From Mermis nigrescens (lineage: Eukaryota > Nematoda > Enoplea > Mermithida > Mermithidae): DNA of 64,000 nucleotides. Shown one piece after another: positions 52,667 through 63,300 of the stretch. The stretch spans positions 19,762,764 to 19,826,763 of the forward strand of contig JAVLUZ010000142.1 in the NCBI GenBank assembly GCA_036768485.1, in the 5' to 3' direction. Position 1 is the first letter of the stretch. Each line of letters starts with the position of its first letter. The position numbers and the translations under genes were made by a program. Under the pieces are notes generated by a model. The model made no database searches, was not told where the DNA came from, and saw nothing but the letters and a program-made list of their open reading frames with translations.

Positions 52667-54183
52667 CTTCAGAACCAAAATCCATTGCCCAAGTATGCCT
52701 ATAGGTGTCCTTTTTCACAGCATGTGCAGTCAAAAAATTAATTTGCGCATTCTTCAAGCTTCTAGAATAGATACGCGTCCTACTAAGTGCAAAGACTTCA
52801 AAATATCGTCAAAAGATGGAGCGAATTGATGGCAGAGCCAATAAACTTTTCTGCGTATAAACAATATCTTTGTACGGTGTGAACTAATCACAATAGCGTC
52901 CAAACCGTTAACATCTGATATAAATTTTATACACTGTTCGAAAGAAGACATTTTTATCTATCTAATAAAGCAGGTCTTGAAGTTTTATTTTCATATCAGA
53001 TGAAGTTATGACCTGTTACGTTGGATTGTAGCCTTTTTGGGCCACTATATATAACGGAAAAATGCCAACATAGTATTTTTGGACTGAAAGTATTGTTAAA
53101 AACGCTTGAAAAGGATGTTTGATTTTTTGAAAAATTGAAAACTTGGCACTTGTTCTGTTTAGCTAATACAGGAGGTCGAAAACTTTTTTCCGAGAAAATG
53201 ACCGTTTCTAGTCACATTCAACACTCTGATCACGAAGATAAATATCAGTTTTTCACTCGAACGCGTATAGGCATCTACATAATTACATTTGCAAATTTAT
53301 GTAAATTTCAGTACCTATTCATGTTACCTACTTTTTAAGACCCATTGAATTTTTCTGTGTCCTGACTTTTTCTATGCCATCACAACCTTAGGGATTGTCC
53401 GAAGAGATGCAGGTAAGACAAAGTTTTAGTGGTCAACCCTCTTATAAAAACTATTATTTCAAGCTTATAATGATGTGAATAAAACTGAGGTTTCGGCTCT
53501 TTTTGACATCGATACTATTTTACGAAGAATACGAAGTGGAATAAGAGTATAATTGCTAATGATTAAATAAAAGGAAAACCCTTTTACGCATGCACGGTCA
53601 AACCCATATTTTGTAAATTATCAAATTAATATTCGTTACAATAGATGAGCTATCCACTTTGCCAACGACCCGATACTTTCGAAAGTAAGCGAGTCTATAA
53701 TAAATCATTTAGGTATCTGTTAAACCTTTTGTCACTTTGTATCAGCAATCATCACCAACATATTTGTGGCATTTAAGATGTATTTTGTTTGACTAACTAT
53801 CAAGGAAATTTCTGGGATTGCTCGAGAATTCAGACTGATGCCAGACATGGGCTAAGCCAAATACATAAATGTGGCAAAAATTGCTCCGCTGGATTCGCTC
53901 ACTCCGCAATTTTTGCTCCATTTATCTCCAAGCCAATGATTGTTCCTCAGTAAATTAAATTGAATTTGCGTATGCCATTAGTTATATGTCTCGGCCTGAA
54001 AAATGATATCATATTCGTGATCAGCATGTCAATAGTTTGTTTAGGTTTTACCCACTGTCTTTGACATGTGAGATTCTAACTGCCGCGTATGCGTCTCTTT
54101 TATTATCTCGTCGCCTGACGTGAAAAAATCTTTCAGGCTTTTAACAAGACTCAGTTGATTCAAGCAGCTGTTCATAAATAACG
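52667..54183. other. 5' flank of the LYSMD-like gene
   Basis: Mostly unique AT-rich DNA. At 53866-53925 is a third palindrome (tggcaaaaattgc ... gcaatttttgctcca). A likely splice acceptor, aaaaaatctttcag, ends at 54135, so exon 1 may start there as 5' UTR after an upstream intron. Nothing else recognised. Confidence 0.5.
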
Positions 54184-54360
54184 ATGAATGACGAGACTAT
54201 CTTTCTCTGTGGTTTTAAGAAACTACCCAAGTATGGCACAACTAATGAACCGGGAACAAGCCAACTTGCATCTTCCAAGCGCCTGTATAATAAAATCATC
54301 AAACACAAGTTATCTCCATCTGACACATTGCAAGGCATCGCTTTGCGATACAACTCTTCG
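54184..54360 (+). CDS. LYSMD-like exon 1 (start codon)
   Basis: 59 codons from MNDETIFLCGFKKLPKYG to IALRYNSS. An in-frame TAA at 54175-54177 fixes the start, and the donor GTGAGTATAT follows at 54361. It contains the first half of LysM: HKLSPSDTLQGIALRY. Confidence 0.88.
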
Positions 54361-57300
54361 GTGAGTATATTTGGAAGCTGCAACTTATAGTCAGTGACAT
54401 AGGTTTTACAGCATGGGAATTCGGGGGATTTGGCCCAAAAAATTAAAACAAAGCCTTTTTGGTACTAAAAGACGATGGGTACACGCAGGCCCGTGGCCAG
54501 GATTTTATTGGGGGGACAAAAAAATTTGAAAGTCATATATCTCGAGAACCATTAGGGGTAGTCAAAAATGTGAGCATTTTTGATGGTTTCACAACGAGTT
54601 CTACACTATAGTGAACAAAAATTTCGAAAAATTTTCTAATATTCTTTAGCGTATTTCATACTGAAACGAAATCTATCGCTTAAACTACCTGTGCAACTCA
54701 TTTCTCATCGTCCAATCCATGAACAATTTCTTATCTTTTGTATTTGAACTACTCAATCTTTATGCTCTGCAAGGAAAAAATAACCAGAAAATTAGTGATT
54801 CGGCGCGAAGCGCTGGAAAAATTTGACATATCTTTTATGTCTGACTCAAATTTGGACGGTTTAAAAGACAAAAAATATACAGAAGCAATTAATCCGGTGC
54901 GAAGCGCCTCAAAAATTTGGATTCACTAGCTCAAAAGTACTGGAAAAATTTGTTTAGGAAACCTTTTAAATGCACTTCGAGAATGTTTCATTTCTTCCTT
55001 TTGGGGACCCTTGTGAAAAACAAAAAAATATTTTGATTTCGGGGCTGACTGCCTCCTTCCCCCTCTTAACCATACGTGGGCAGCAAGAAAATTCTGGGGT
55101 GCAAGATTTTTGAAGGTCAAAAAATGGTCTTAAAAATGGTGGTATGGGGATAATATGGTAGGCGATAATATAGCGATACCATTTTTCGATGTTTCTCATC
55201 AAGCACTATCCATTGGCATCAAAAAATTGCGAAAAAAACGAAAAATTTTCAAAAATTGAATTCTGGGGGGTATCTTGATTTTTTTGGGGGGTATTTTGGT
55301 TTCTGGGGGGTGCATACCCCCAAACCCCCCATGCCCAGGTGTGCTCTTAACTACGGGCCTGGGTGCACGTCAAAAACACTGTTTTTTGACGTTTCGGACA
55401 ATGCTCGATTTTTTAGAGCATAAAAATATTTAAAAATTGGAAAAAATTTGAAAAAATCGAGTAAATTGGACAAAATATAGTCAAAACATGTATATATGGC
55501 ATAACGCGCCGAAAATTTGAGACTTTTGAGCTAAAGTGAGCTGAAAATGCTCAAAAAGGCATACTTTTTATAATTTTTGCGGAAACTCAACAATTCTGGG
55601 GCTCGCTCGGAGCCATTTTGCAGGGGGTCAGTTGCTACTCTGGAGGGGAGTCAAACCCCCATAAACCCCTCTCCCAAGAATACGTATGGTTCACACCTCC
55701 CTCTCTGGGCGATAGTGATCGACCGGGGCGACTTTTTTGGCCGGGGCCGGGTCGGTACTGGGGCTGAAAAAAAATCCCCGGTTCCGGCCGGGGCCGGGGG
55801 CCGGAGTCAGACAAGGAAAATATTATTGCATGACACATACTTGGGGTGGGCATAGGAAGAGAAATAAGGAGCGACTACTCCATTCAGTAGTAAATGGCAA
55901 GCGCAAAGTTAGGTGCGCCTTTTCAAATCAAGTTTAATTACTATTTAAATCACAAGAAACATTTAGTCCAGTGTTTTATTGTCTGAATCATCAATAAATT
56001 CCATGTCGCTGATATTATCACACTCAATATTATTTGAATCTTCACTACTACTACTGCTGCAGTTTGCACCACATTCTGCATGTTCATCAGCCTAAGTGCT
56101 TGGGAGCTTCCACGTATTGAATCCAATTGCTCGGAAATTATGCTTTAGAAGTAAGAGCTTCTGAAGATTTTCTGGCTTCAATCGAATTCTTGAAGCATTA
56201 GCTTAATCACGAGATGACTTGAATTCGCGTTTGCTGGTACAGATTTAATGGGCGGGTTGAGGTATTTTTTGAGAGTTAACTTACAGAAGCAAGCATACAT
56301 GATCATGGTGGTGTGGGGTTTTCACCCCCCCAATTTTCATCTTCTGCAAAAATTTTTCACCCCCAGAATTCACACTTTATTAGAAAAATTATAGGAAGTG
56401 TCTAGATTTAAGCGTTTTTAGCGTTCAAATGGCTCAAAATTGTCAAATTTTTGGCGCTTGGCGCCAAGTTGGCATTAAATATTCACTTTCTGACTATATT
56501 TTGGTCAATTTAATGCAATTTTAGGAAATTTTTTAGTGTTCTTATGTTCTGGAAAGAAAGAGCATCGTCAGAAATGCTTAAAATCGCGTTTTCAATGCAA
56601 AGCAAGCGTTTTTACGGTAAAAAAGGCACTTTAAAAATTTTTCGCTGTCACCCAGTGTTTTTTTGTACAAGGTCCGTTTGTACATGTACAAAGATGGTCC
56701 CTAAAAGTCTTTGTACATTTCGTACACACAAATTTTTGGGTACTATAATATGGTACAGTAGCGATTTTAGTGTGGCAAAAACAGAGTTGTTCGACCTTTG
56801 GTTACGTATTTTAGCAATTTCTAGGTTTCTGAGGGCAAAAATCAGTAATAATTGTCTCAAAACGGCGCGAAGTGCCAAAAATTTGGCATTTTTCCTTTCA
56901 AAAATGCAATTTCTGAAATTATTAAGATATATAGAACACACAATTGCTTCATTTTGGCGCGGAGCGCCGAGAATTTTTGCGAATTTCGAAACGTTTTTGC
57001 AGTTTTTGTCTTCCAAAAATCTTTGTGCATGTACAAAGGCGGTCCCCAAAAGTCTGTGTACATCGCGAAAAATCTTTGCCGAATACAAAAAAACCGTGCA
57101 CCCACCCCAGAAATTTTTTACTGTGAATGTCTGGAAGCGAGTAGAAATGATGGCGTACAGTCAATGCTCTAACAGAGCATAATTTTCCTAACAAATTAAA
57201 ATAAGAAACAAAGACTTTGAATATAAATGAGAAAGCTCCGATGAAAAACAGAAGTAATAATCGTTACTAACAAAAGCAGAAACGGAAGTAGTGAAATCAC

Positions 57301-59495
57301 AGAGATGTAGCGATTGGGTGGAATAGGTATCGGACGTAATAAATGAAAAATATATAGCTTATGGGATCGGTCGCAATTCTGCAGTGTAGTTTACTTCCGC
57401 CTATTATTCACTTCCGCTGCAATAACTATTACGCAAGAAACGCGTTATAGTGGAATCACAGAGATGTAGCTATTGGGCGGAATAGGTATTGGATGTAATA
57501 AATGAGACATATATAGTTTATCGGATCGAACGCAATTCTGCAGCGTACTTTACATTCGCCTATAATTAACTTCCGTCCTAATAACTATTACGCAAGAAAG
57601 GCGTTTTAAAACAGGCGGTTCCCATTCAATTAAATGTAAAAGTGTTTTTTGTAAAAATAGTTTTTTTTGAAAAGGTACAATTTCAACTAGAAATAGAATA
57701 TATTTGTTAACTCTAAATCTTTTAGCCACTAGCTACAAGTAAATGAGGTAGAAGTAGCATTTGGTTTAATGAGTTAAGTGAAGGAATTGAAAACATGCAG
57801 ATTGTCCTGGTCGAATCAGTACAGTTCTCCCATTGATAAATAACTGGCTGTATCACATCCTGTATAAAATACGAATTACACTAAATTTTTCCCCGGCCCC
57901 GGCCATTTTTTGACCTTGCCCCGGCCGGGGATGCTGAAAAATGGCCGGGGATAGCCGGGGCCGGGGCCCCGGTTGATCACTACTGGGCGAGTCCTAGATA
58001 CGGGACGAGAGTGTTTGTTACACATAAAAAATCATGCAGCCAGGAATTGTCAGGCGAGCTGAGCCAACTGATCGTTTTTTAAGATCGACGATTTTCTGTT
58101 CTCCTACACGAACCGTCTAAATTTTAGTCAAATGTAGCTTACAAGCACACTCGGGCGTGGGGGTTGGGGGTATGCACCCCCAGAAACCAAAATACCCTCC
58201 CCCAGAAATCAAATTACCCCCCCCAGAATTAAATTTTTGAAATTTTTTTCGTTTTTTCGCAATTTTTTGATGCCAATGGATAGTGCTTGATTGGAAAACG
58301 TCGAAAAATATTTTCATTATAACGTTGGTTAAAGGAAAATAGAACCGAGTCTTTTATAGGCAATTTATGTAGAAAATCGGGGGGTGGTATGATATCCGTA
58401 GGTGGGCAATTATGGGGTACAAGATTTTTTAAAGGTCGAAAAATGGTCTCGAAATAATGTTATGCAAAAATCGCATTTTTTCCAACATTTCTCATCGACC
58501 ACTATCCATTGGCATTAAAAAAATCGCGAAAAAAACAAAAATTTTCAAAAATTGAATTCTGGGGTATTTCGGTTTCTGAAGGGTGTTCGGCCTTCTAAGG
58601 GGTTATCCCAAACCCCCCCCCACGCCCACATAGTGATAGCGCCAAAATGTTACTAAAAATAGAATTCTGAGTCTACAGTAATCTGCGGGGGATTCAATTC
58701 CTTTCTGTGGGCGTATATATTCCAAGACCCCCGCGCCTATGTTTGCACGTGGTGGGGTGTTTGGGAGATCTAAACCTCTCAGAATGGAAATATGGGAAGT
58801 TCTTTTGAGAAAATGTGGCAAAATAAAGGCCGAAAAATGAATGGAACTTGAAAATTTTCTTCGAAAGTTCTTGAAATTGATCAGAAACTGTAGAATACAG
58901 TAGTTTTTACGCTTTTTAAGCATTTATACCAGATTTTTCGTTCATTTTGGTCCAGAAATGCTCACTAAACCCCCCTCCCCTCCAGACTGGCCATGCTGTG
59001 TATCTATGATCATAAATCGTTGGATTTCTCACCCACTTATCTACGAACTCTGACTTGCTACATTTGTGCAAACTGAACTGAACTGAAATTTTACCTATTT
59101 TATCAAATGTTTTATTATCATATATTTTTTCAGATAACCGAGATAAAAAGGATAAACAGACTATGGTCAAGTGACAGCATTTATTTAATGCAAGAACTGA
59201 AAATTCCCGTCGTAGTTTCCACCATTGATCTCACGCAACCAAATTTTAATGCTGATGAACAACAATCCCCGATCAAAGAAGACGACAAAGAAAAGGAGAA
59301 GTATCCTTGTGATGATCATCCTCCGCTTAATAACTTGATGTGCGATTTCAACTCGGGAACTTTAAGCGACATCAGCTCAACTAGCCACTCGATATATGAT
59401 AAATCAGACGAAGCTTTTAGCGATATTTTCGAACGAGTCGATGCCAATCTGAAGGCATCGGTCAAAAATGTCCGTCGCTTGAAAGAACAGTCGAC
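54184..59495 (+). CDS. LYSMD1/2-like LysM-domain protein, exons 1-2 (3' end not found)
   Basis: Two exons (54184-54360 and 59134-59495) join in phase 0 across a 4.8 kb intron and rebuild a LysM domain: HKLSPSDTLQGIALRYNSS then ITEIKRINRLWSSDSIYLMQ and ELKIPVV. This is the signature of animal LysM and putative peptidoglycan-binding domain proteins 1 and 2 (DTLQGIALKYGVTMEQIKRANRL...). A linker and a C-terminal helix (FSDIFERVDANLKASVKNVR, RLKEQS) match the family's FLkklD...LKEE end. These are small proteins without a membrane anchor; their function is poorly known. After exon 2 (phase 2, donor GTATGT) the last short exon is not identified. Without splicing, a TAG at 59527 would end the protein. 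Confidence 0.85.
54486..55361. mobile_element. hAT-like element in the LYSMD intron, hosting a MITE
   Basis: Ends are CAGGCCCGTGGCCAGG and, inward from the right, CAGGCCCGTAGTTAAG. Flanks ggtacacg (54478-54485) and ggtgcacg (55362-55369) match at 7 of 8. It is the same family as 4251-6390 and carries two GGCGCGAAGCGCtgg-type hairpins (54802 and 54895). The MITE at 55071-55343 is inserted ten bases from its right end. Confidence 0.88.
55071..55343. mobile_element. MITE nested in the hAT-like element, perfect TSD
   Basis: CATACGTGGGC ... CCCAGGTGTG with the perfect duplication ctcttaac at 55063-55070 and 55344-55351. It is closely related to the copies at 37878 and 38663 and younger than its host element. 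Confidence 0.93.
55713..57982. mobile_element. hAT-like element with GGCCGGGGCC arrays
   Basis: Ends are TAGTGATCGACCGGGG and, inward from the right, TAGTGATCAACCGGGG. The perfect 8-bp duplication ctgggcga is at 55705-55712 and 57983-57990. GGCCGGGGCCGGG arrays are at 55720-55805 and 57890-57975. The interior (56660-57080) shares the ttttgtacaaag ... gtagcgattttagtgtgg unit with 49394-51383, although the end arrays differ. A 212-codon open frame over this unit is a repeat artefact. Near 57280-57600 a unit around gaatcacagagatgtagc is repeated twice. Confidence 0.9.
58150..58625. repeat. Two further ACATGGGCGTGGGG MITE copies
   Basis: A truncated copy (about 58151-58310: cactcgggcgtgggggttgg ... 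ggatagtgcttgat) and a copy in opposite orientation (about 58398-58630: gtaggtgggcaattatgg ... cccacgcccacatag). No clear target duplications for either. Confidence 0.7.
58738..59010. repeat. GCATGGCC repeat copy (reverse)
   Basis: Runs from gtttgcacgtggtgggg to actggccatgctgtg. Internal landmarks atgtggcaaaataaaggccg and atcagaaactg match the copies at 810-1065 and 12560-12812. Confidence 0.7.
59134..59495 (+). CDS. LYSMD-like exon 2
   Basis: The acceptor catatattttttcag ends at 59133. 120 codons plus two bases begin ITEIKRINRLWSSDSIYLMQ, run through an acidic, Ser-rich linker, and end in a helix NLKASVKNVRRLKEQS. The donor GTATGT is at 59496. It encodes the second half of the LysM domain and the conserved C-terminal helix. 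Confidence 0.88.
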
Positions 59496-59520
59496 GTATG
59501 TGCTTACATATAGTCATAAT

Positions 59521-59615
59521 CGCACATAGGCATGGGGTCTGGCTGGACTCCCTCCCGAGAATTTGGCGGACTCTCCCTCTAAATCGATAGATTCCCAGAA
59601 TTGAATTTTTTGGTG

Positions 59616-59673
<58 letters not shown>

Positions 59674-59724
59674 TGACGATTTTGCCCCATCGAACCCATA
59701 GAATTTGCCTGCTGCCCATCTGTG
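59521..59724. mobile_element. MITE with internal (TA)n, 25 bp from the splice donor
   Basis: The element starts CGCACATAGGCATGGGG and ends GCTGCCCATCTGTG. The perfect duplication gtcataat is at 59513-59520 and 59725-59732. A (TA)n microsatellite of about 50 bp (59619-59670) is inside. It belongs to the ACATGGGCGTGGGG family. Confidence 0.88.
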
Positions 59725-59732
59725 GTCATAAT

Positions 59733-59911
59733 ATCAATTGTATGTATTTTTTCTAATTAAATCTTGATATGCCTCTCGATTAATAATAAATCGTGTACTA
59801 CATTCAGATTCTTAAGTGGAATGTCCTATGTAATACTACACTTCCGTATTCAAAAATTTATGTGAAACCTTCTGATTATGTTCGTGTTTTTTGGTCGCAA
59901 TCGTAAATGCA
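59733..59911. other. AT-rich spacer
   Basis: No feature seen. A possible last LYSMD-like exon was looked for here and not found. Confidence 0.4.
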
Positions 59912-60034
59912 CACAGGGGCGTAACCAGGATTTTATTGGGAAAGGGGCGAAATCTTTAAAGACCTTTATCTCGAGACCCGTTAGGAGGTACGCGAAAATA
60001 ATGGCATTTTGAGCGTTTCTCGACGAGATCTATG

Positions 60035-60277
60035 CACACATGGGCGTGGGGGTTTGGGGGTATGCACCACCCCAGAAGTTGAAATACTTCCCCGCCAGAA
60101 TTCAAATTTTGAAAATTTTTTTGCTTTTTTAGCGATTTTTTTATGCCATTGGATAGTGCTCGATGAGAAACGTCGAAAAATGTTGTTTTTTCGCCATACA
60201 ACCACCTTTAAGACCATTTTTTGGCCTTTGAAAATTTTTCCTCCCCCCCCCCAGAATTTCGGTGCTGCCCACCTATG
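60035..60277. mobile_element. MITE, perfect 8-bp TSD
   Basis: CACACATGGGCGTGGGGG ... GCTGCCCACCTATG with the duplication gatctatg at 60027-60034 and 60278-60285. Confidence 0.92.
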
Positions 60278-60382
60278 GATCTATGCCATGGTAAAGAGAA
60301 AATTTTGAAAAAATTGAAAAATTTTCTTGCTTGATTTCAAACTTGGATATCAAAAATCTATGCTTCAAGCTATCTGTACGAC

Positions 60383-60646
60383 CACACATGGGCGTGTGGG
60401 GAGTTTGGGGGGTATGCACCCCCCAGAAGTTGAAATACCCCCAGAAATCAAAATACCCCCCCAGAATTCAAATTTTGAAATTTTTTTTGCTTTTTCAGCG
60501 ATTTTTTGATGCCATTGGATAGTGCTCGATGAGAAATGTCGAAAAATGGTGTTTTTTTCGCCATACGACGACCACTTTTAAGACCATTTTTTGACCTTTG
60601 AAAATTTTTTCACCCCCCCCCAGGATTTCGGTGCTGCCCACCTATG
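60383..60646. mobile_element. MITE, 8-bp TSD with one mismatch
   Basis: CACACATGGGCGTGTGGGG ... GCTGCCCACCTATG flanked by tgtacgac (60375-60382) and tgtgcgac (60647-60654). Confidence 0.9.
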
Positions 60647-60997
60647 TGTGCGACTGATTTCTCAATATCAAGTTGAAGCTTGATTCTAAATTATTTTGAA
60701 TACTTGTCTTTGCATTTAATTTTGCGGTTTTGCAAAGAAAACTAATGAAGAAAAATAAATCGGCGCGAAACGCCGAAAATTCTTGACATATTTGCTATTT
60801 TTTAAGTCAAATCTGGGCTTGCCGGAAAATTTTGCGTTTAGTAGCTCAAAAGTGTGCTAGTAAGGCATTTTGGCTGTCCTTTTAATAGACTTCGAGAATT
60901 TTTAATTTTTTGCTTCGGGGGACCCTTGTGAAAAATAAAAATATTTTTCGATTCGGGGGCGGCGGCCCTCCCACGCCCCCTGCTGGTTGTGTCCCTG

Positions 60998-61247
60998 CAC
61001 GTGGGCGTGGGGGGTTTGCACCCCCGGAAGTTGAAATACCCCCCCAGAAATCAAAATAGCCCCCTCCCAGAATTCGAATTTTGAAATTTTTTTTGCTTTT
61101 TTAGCGATTTTTTGATGCCATTGGATAGTGCTCGATGAGAAACGTCGAAAAATGGTGTTTTTTCGCCATACGACCACTTTTAAGACCATTTTCTGACCTT
61201 TGAAAATTCTTTCACCCACTCCAGAATTTCGGTGCTGGTCACCTATG
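60998..61247. mobile_element. MITE, TSD not visible
   Basis: CACGTGGGCGTGGGGGG ... GTGCTGGTCACCTATG. It is similar in sequence to the two preceding copies, but the flanks tgtccctg and gtcgcaat do not match. It lies exactly at the right border of the hAT-like element 59912-60997. Confidence 0.8.
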
Positions 61248-61739
61248 GTCGCAATACTTAAGACATTTGGCGCACAAAACAGTTAGTCTTTTTGGTTTGG
61301 AAACTTCGTGGTTCGGCTTCATTTTCCAGACATCGCTTTGCCTCTTTTTTTAAAATTTTTTCTCATTTTGGTATTCTTATCGACTACATATTTAGTCGAT
61401 ATTTAGACTTGTTTAAACCTCGCGTGACCTTTTAAGCGTGTAATAAGCACGGTTTGCGGAAATTTCGTACTACAATTAGTCCCCCACAATTCGTCTCCGC
61501 CACAATTCACCCCCCCCCCCCACAATTCGTGCCCTGGAACACATTTTTCATTTATATGATGAAAATTCCTTTTCGGAGATTCTGTCGTTTGTATAAATGA
61601 CTTGCTGTGCGTTTTCATAAATATTTACTCATATAATTTTCATTTATTATTATGATACTTATTTTTGTATATCTATGCGTTGATGAAATAGATTATTAGA
61701 TTGTACGGTAAGATGATTTGAGATGCATTCAGCTATATA

Positions 61740-62306
61740 CAGGGTGTTGCATAATGATTTGCTCTACCCCTACAGTTACATGTGTCAGCGCCACATGAAC
61801 ATGCAATATATCATCTTGTAGAGAATTCAATTGCGCGTTTTACACTATATTTTACACAGTTTACAAATTCAGTCAACTTTACACAGAGGCAAAAAAAGGG
61901 ATGTGTCATTGAACTCAGTAAAATTTGTGAATATCCGTTGTTGAAATGAGTTTTGATTTGGAAACTGCTCGAGTTGTTGATCGGATTCGAGCATCGGCAT
62001 TTTACCAAGCGAAATTAGCCGGCGCAACATTCATTTCCATTAGTTGGGTTGCGAATAAGCTTCGAAGATCGAAACGATGGGTTATGCAGAAAACGCGTTA
62101 TTAATTGTGTTTAATTTTCTTTTTTTCTGAAATTTTTGGATCATTTTTGTTTTTGGACAATCAAAAATTTTATCTCGGTAGTCATCTTTTGAAAATAGGT
62201 TCCTTGAACGCAGAATTGAATTTTCTACAAGATGGTATATTGCATGTTGATATTGCGCTTACACATGTAGCCGTGGGGGTAGGGCAAATCATTATGCAGC
62301 ACCCTG
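61740..62306 (+). mobile_element. Mariner/Tc1-type MITE with transposase N-terminus
   Basis: The ends are CAGGGTGTTGCATAATGATT and, inward from the right, CAGGGTGCTGCATAATGATT, both bordered by a TA duplication (61738-61739 and 62307-62308). The pair continues for about 24 bases. TA duplication is the hallmark of the IS630-Tc1-mariner superfamily. It contains the remnant frame at 61946-62104. Confidence 0.9.
61946..62104 (+). pseudogene. Truncated mariner-like transposase, HTH part
   Basis: 52 codons, from MSFDLETARVVDRIRASAFY through SISWVANKLRRSKRWVMQK to TAA. The second half has the look of the helix-turn-helix that binds the inverted repeat (WVANKL..S.RWV). The whole DDD/E catalytic domain is missing because the element's right end follows 200 bases later. 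It could at most bind DNA. Confidence 0.6.
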
Positions 62307-62894
62307 TACATAGTTAGCGATGTTTAGCAGATTTTCCAGTAAGAAATGTGCATTAGTCTCAGCGCAGTGGCTAAGAATGTTACTTAATAACGTTGGTGTG
62401 AATGGCGTTTCAGTAGGTAATAATAGAAAGTCATCAATATGATTAAAAAAGAGATAATAGAAGGAACAAATTTTCAAAAAATAAATAAATGAATAAAAGG
62501 TAAATAAATGAGGCATGCTGTTAGTATAAACGAAACAAAAAGACGCGAGAAATGATACACATGTACATAAAGAAGTACATAAAATTATATTATGAGAAAT
62601 TATGGGTTTTACGAGGCGCAAGTGAAACGAGAAGTAAGCAGGAGTGTATGCAGAAAAAATATACAAAAAAACATGAAAAATCATACAAACAGGCGAGGTG
62701 AGAGGAACTAGGTTGCTACAGTTTCGTGCCTTTAATTCTCTGACTGTCACTGCAACCTAGCGGCACCAGTCTGGGCGGCTAGACAGCCTGGGACGAATTG
62801 TGCTGTAGGGACGAATTGTGGCGGGGACGAACTGTGATGGAGATGAATTGTAAGGGACGAATTGCGGGGTACAAACTTTCCATATCCTAATAAG

Positions 62895-63032
62895 TACACA
62901 TGGGCGTGGGGGTCCCCAGAGGTTGAATCCCCCCGCAGATTCAGACCCCAAAATTCTATTTTTAGTAATATTTTTGGTGATTTTTGGCGATTTCACCCCC
63001 TCCCTCCAAAATTTTCTTGCTGCCCATGTATG
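62895..63032. mobile_element. Short MITE (138 bp)
   Basis: TACACATGGGCGTGGGGG ... GCTGCCCATGTATG. Flanks ctaataag (62887-62894) and ttaataag (63033-63040) match at 7 of 8. It is an internally deleted member of the family. Confidence 0.82.
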
Positions 63033-63300
63033 TTAATAAGGGTTCTGTGGCATACCCAAACGTGGTCGGTCGATTCAAACCTAGAAAATTTTGATTTTAT
63101 ACAATCCCTCACTCTGACCGGAACATTAGGGTTTCCTGCCTTTTCGCGATTCTGTCCCCGTTATAGGCAGATGTTTTAATTCTTACTTTCTGTATCATCT
63201 AAAATGTGTTGTAATAGTGATTAGACTGTTGTAGATACATTATCTGCTTAGCTGAGTTCACTAAAACATGTTAATGATTCCATTAACTTAGGCTTACACT

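Larger units (their letters stand above)
59912..60997. mobile_element. hAT-like element hosting two MITEs
   Basis: It starts CAGGGGCGTAACCAGGATT; the right end inward is CAGGGACACAACCAGCAGG. The interior has the family's ATCTCGAGACCCGTTAGGAG block and a cGGCGCGAAacGCCG hairpin near 60762. Two MITEs (60035-60277 and 60383-60646) split it. Its own target duplication is unclear because a third MITE abuts the right end. Confidence 0.75.
61452..62882. mobile_element. Element with ACAATTCGTCCCC end arrays
   Basis: Left: GGAAATTTCGTACTACAATT followed by CACAATTCGTCTCCG-type copies (to about 61540). Right, inverted: GGGACGAATTGTGGCGGGG-type copies (62788-62870) and TTTGTAC...TTTCC. A mariner-type MITE sits in the interior. 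No target duplication resolved. Open frames on either strand lack similarity to transposases. Confidence 0.6.

Noticed and set aside
56544..57182. A 212-codon open frame
   Set aside because: It covers an interior unit shared with the element at 49394-51383 and has no domain or splice context. The opposite strand is open as well.
62292..62750. 152-codon minus-strand frame rich in Phe, Leu and Tyr
   Set aside because: Overlaps the right end of the mariner MITE and AT-rich repeat interior; no recognised domain and hydrophobicity follows from base composition.
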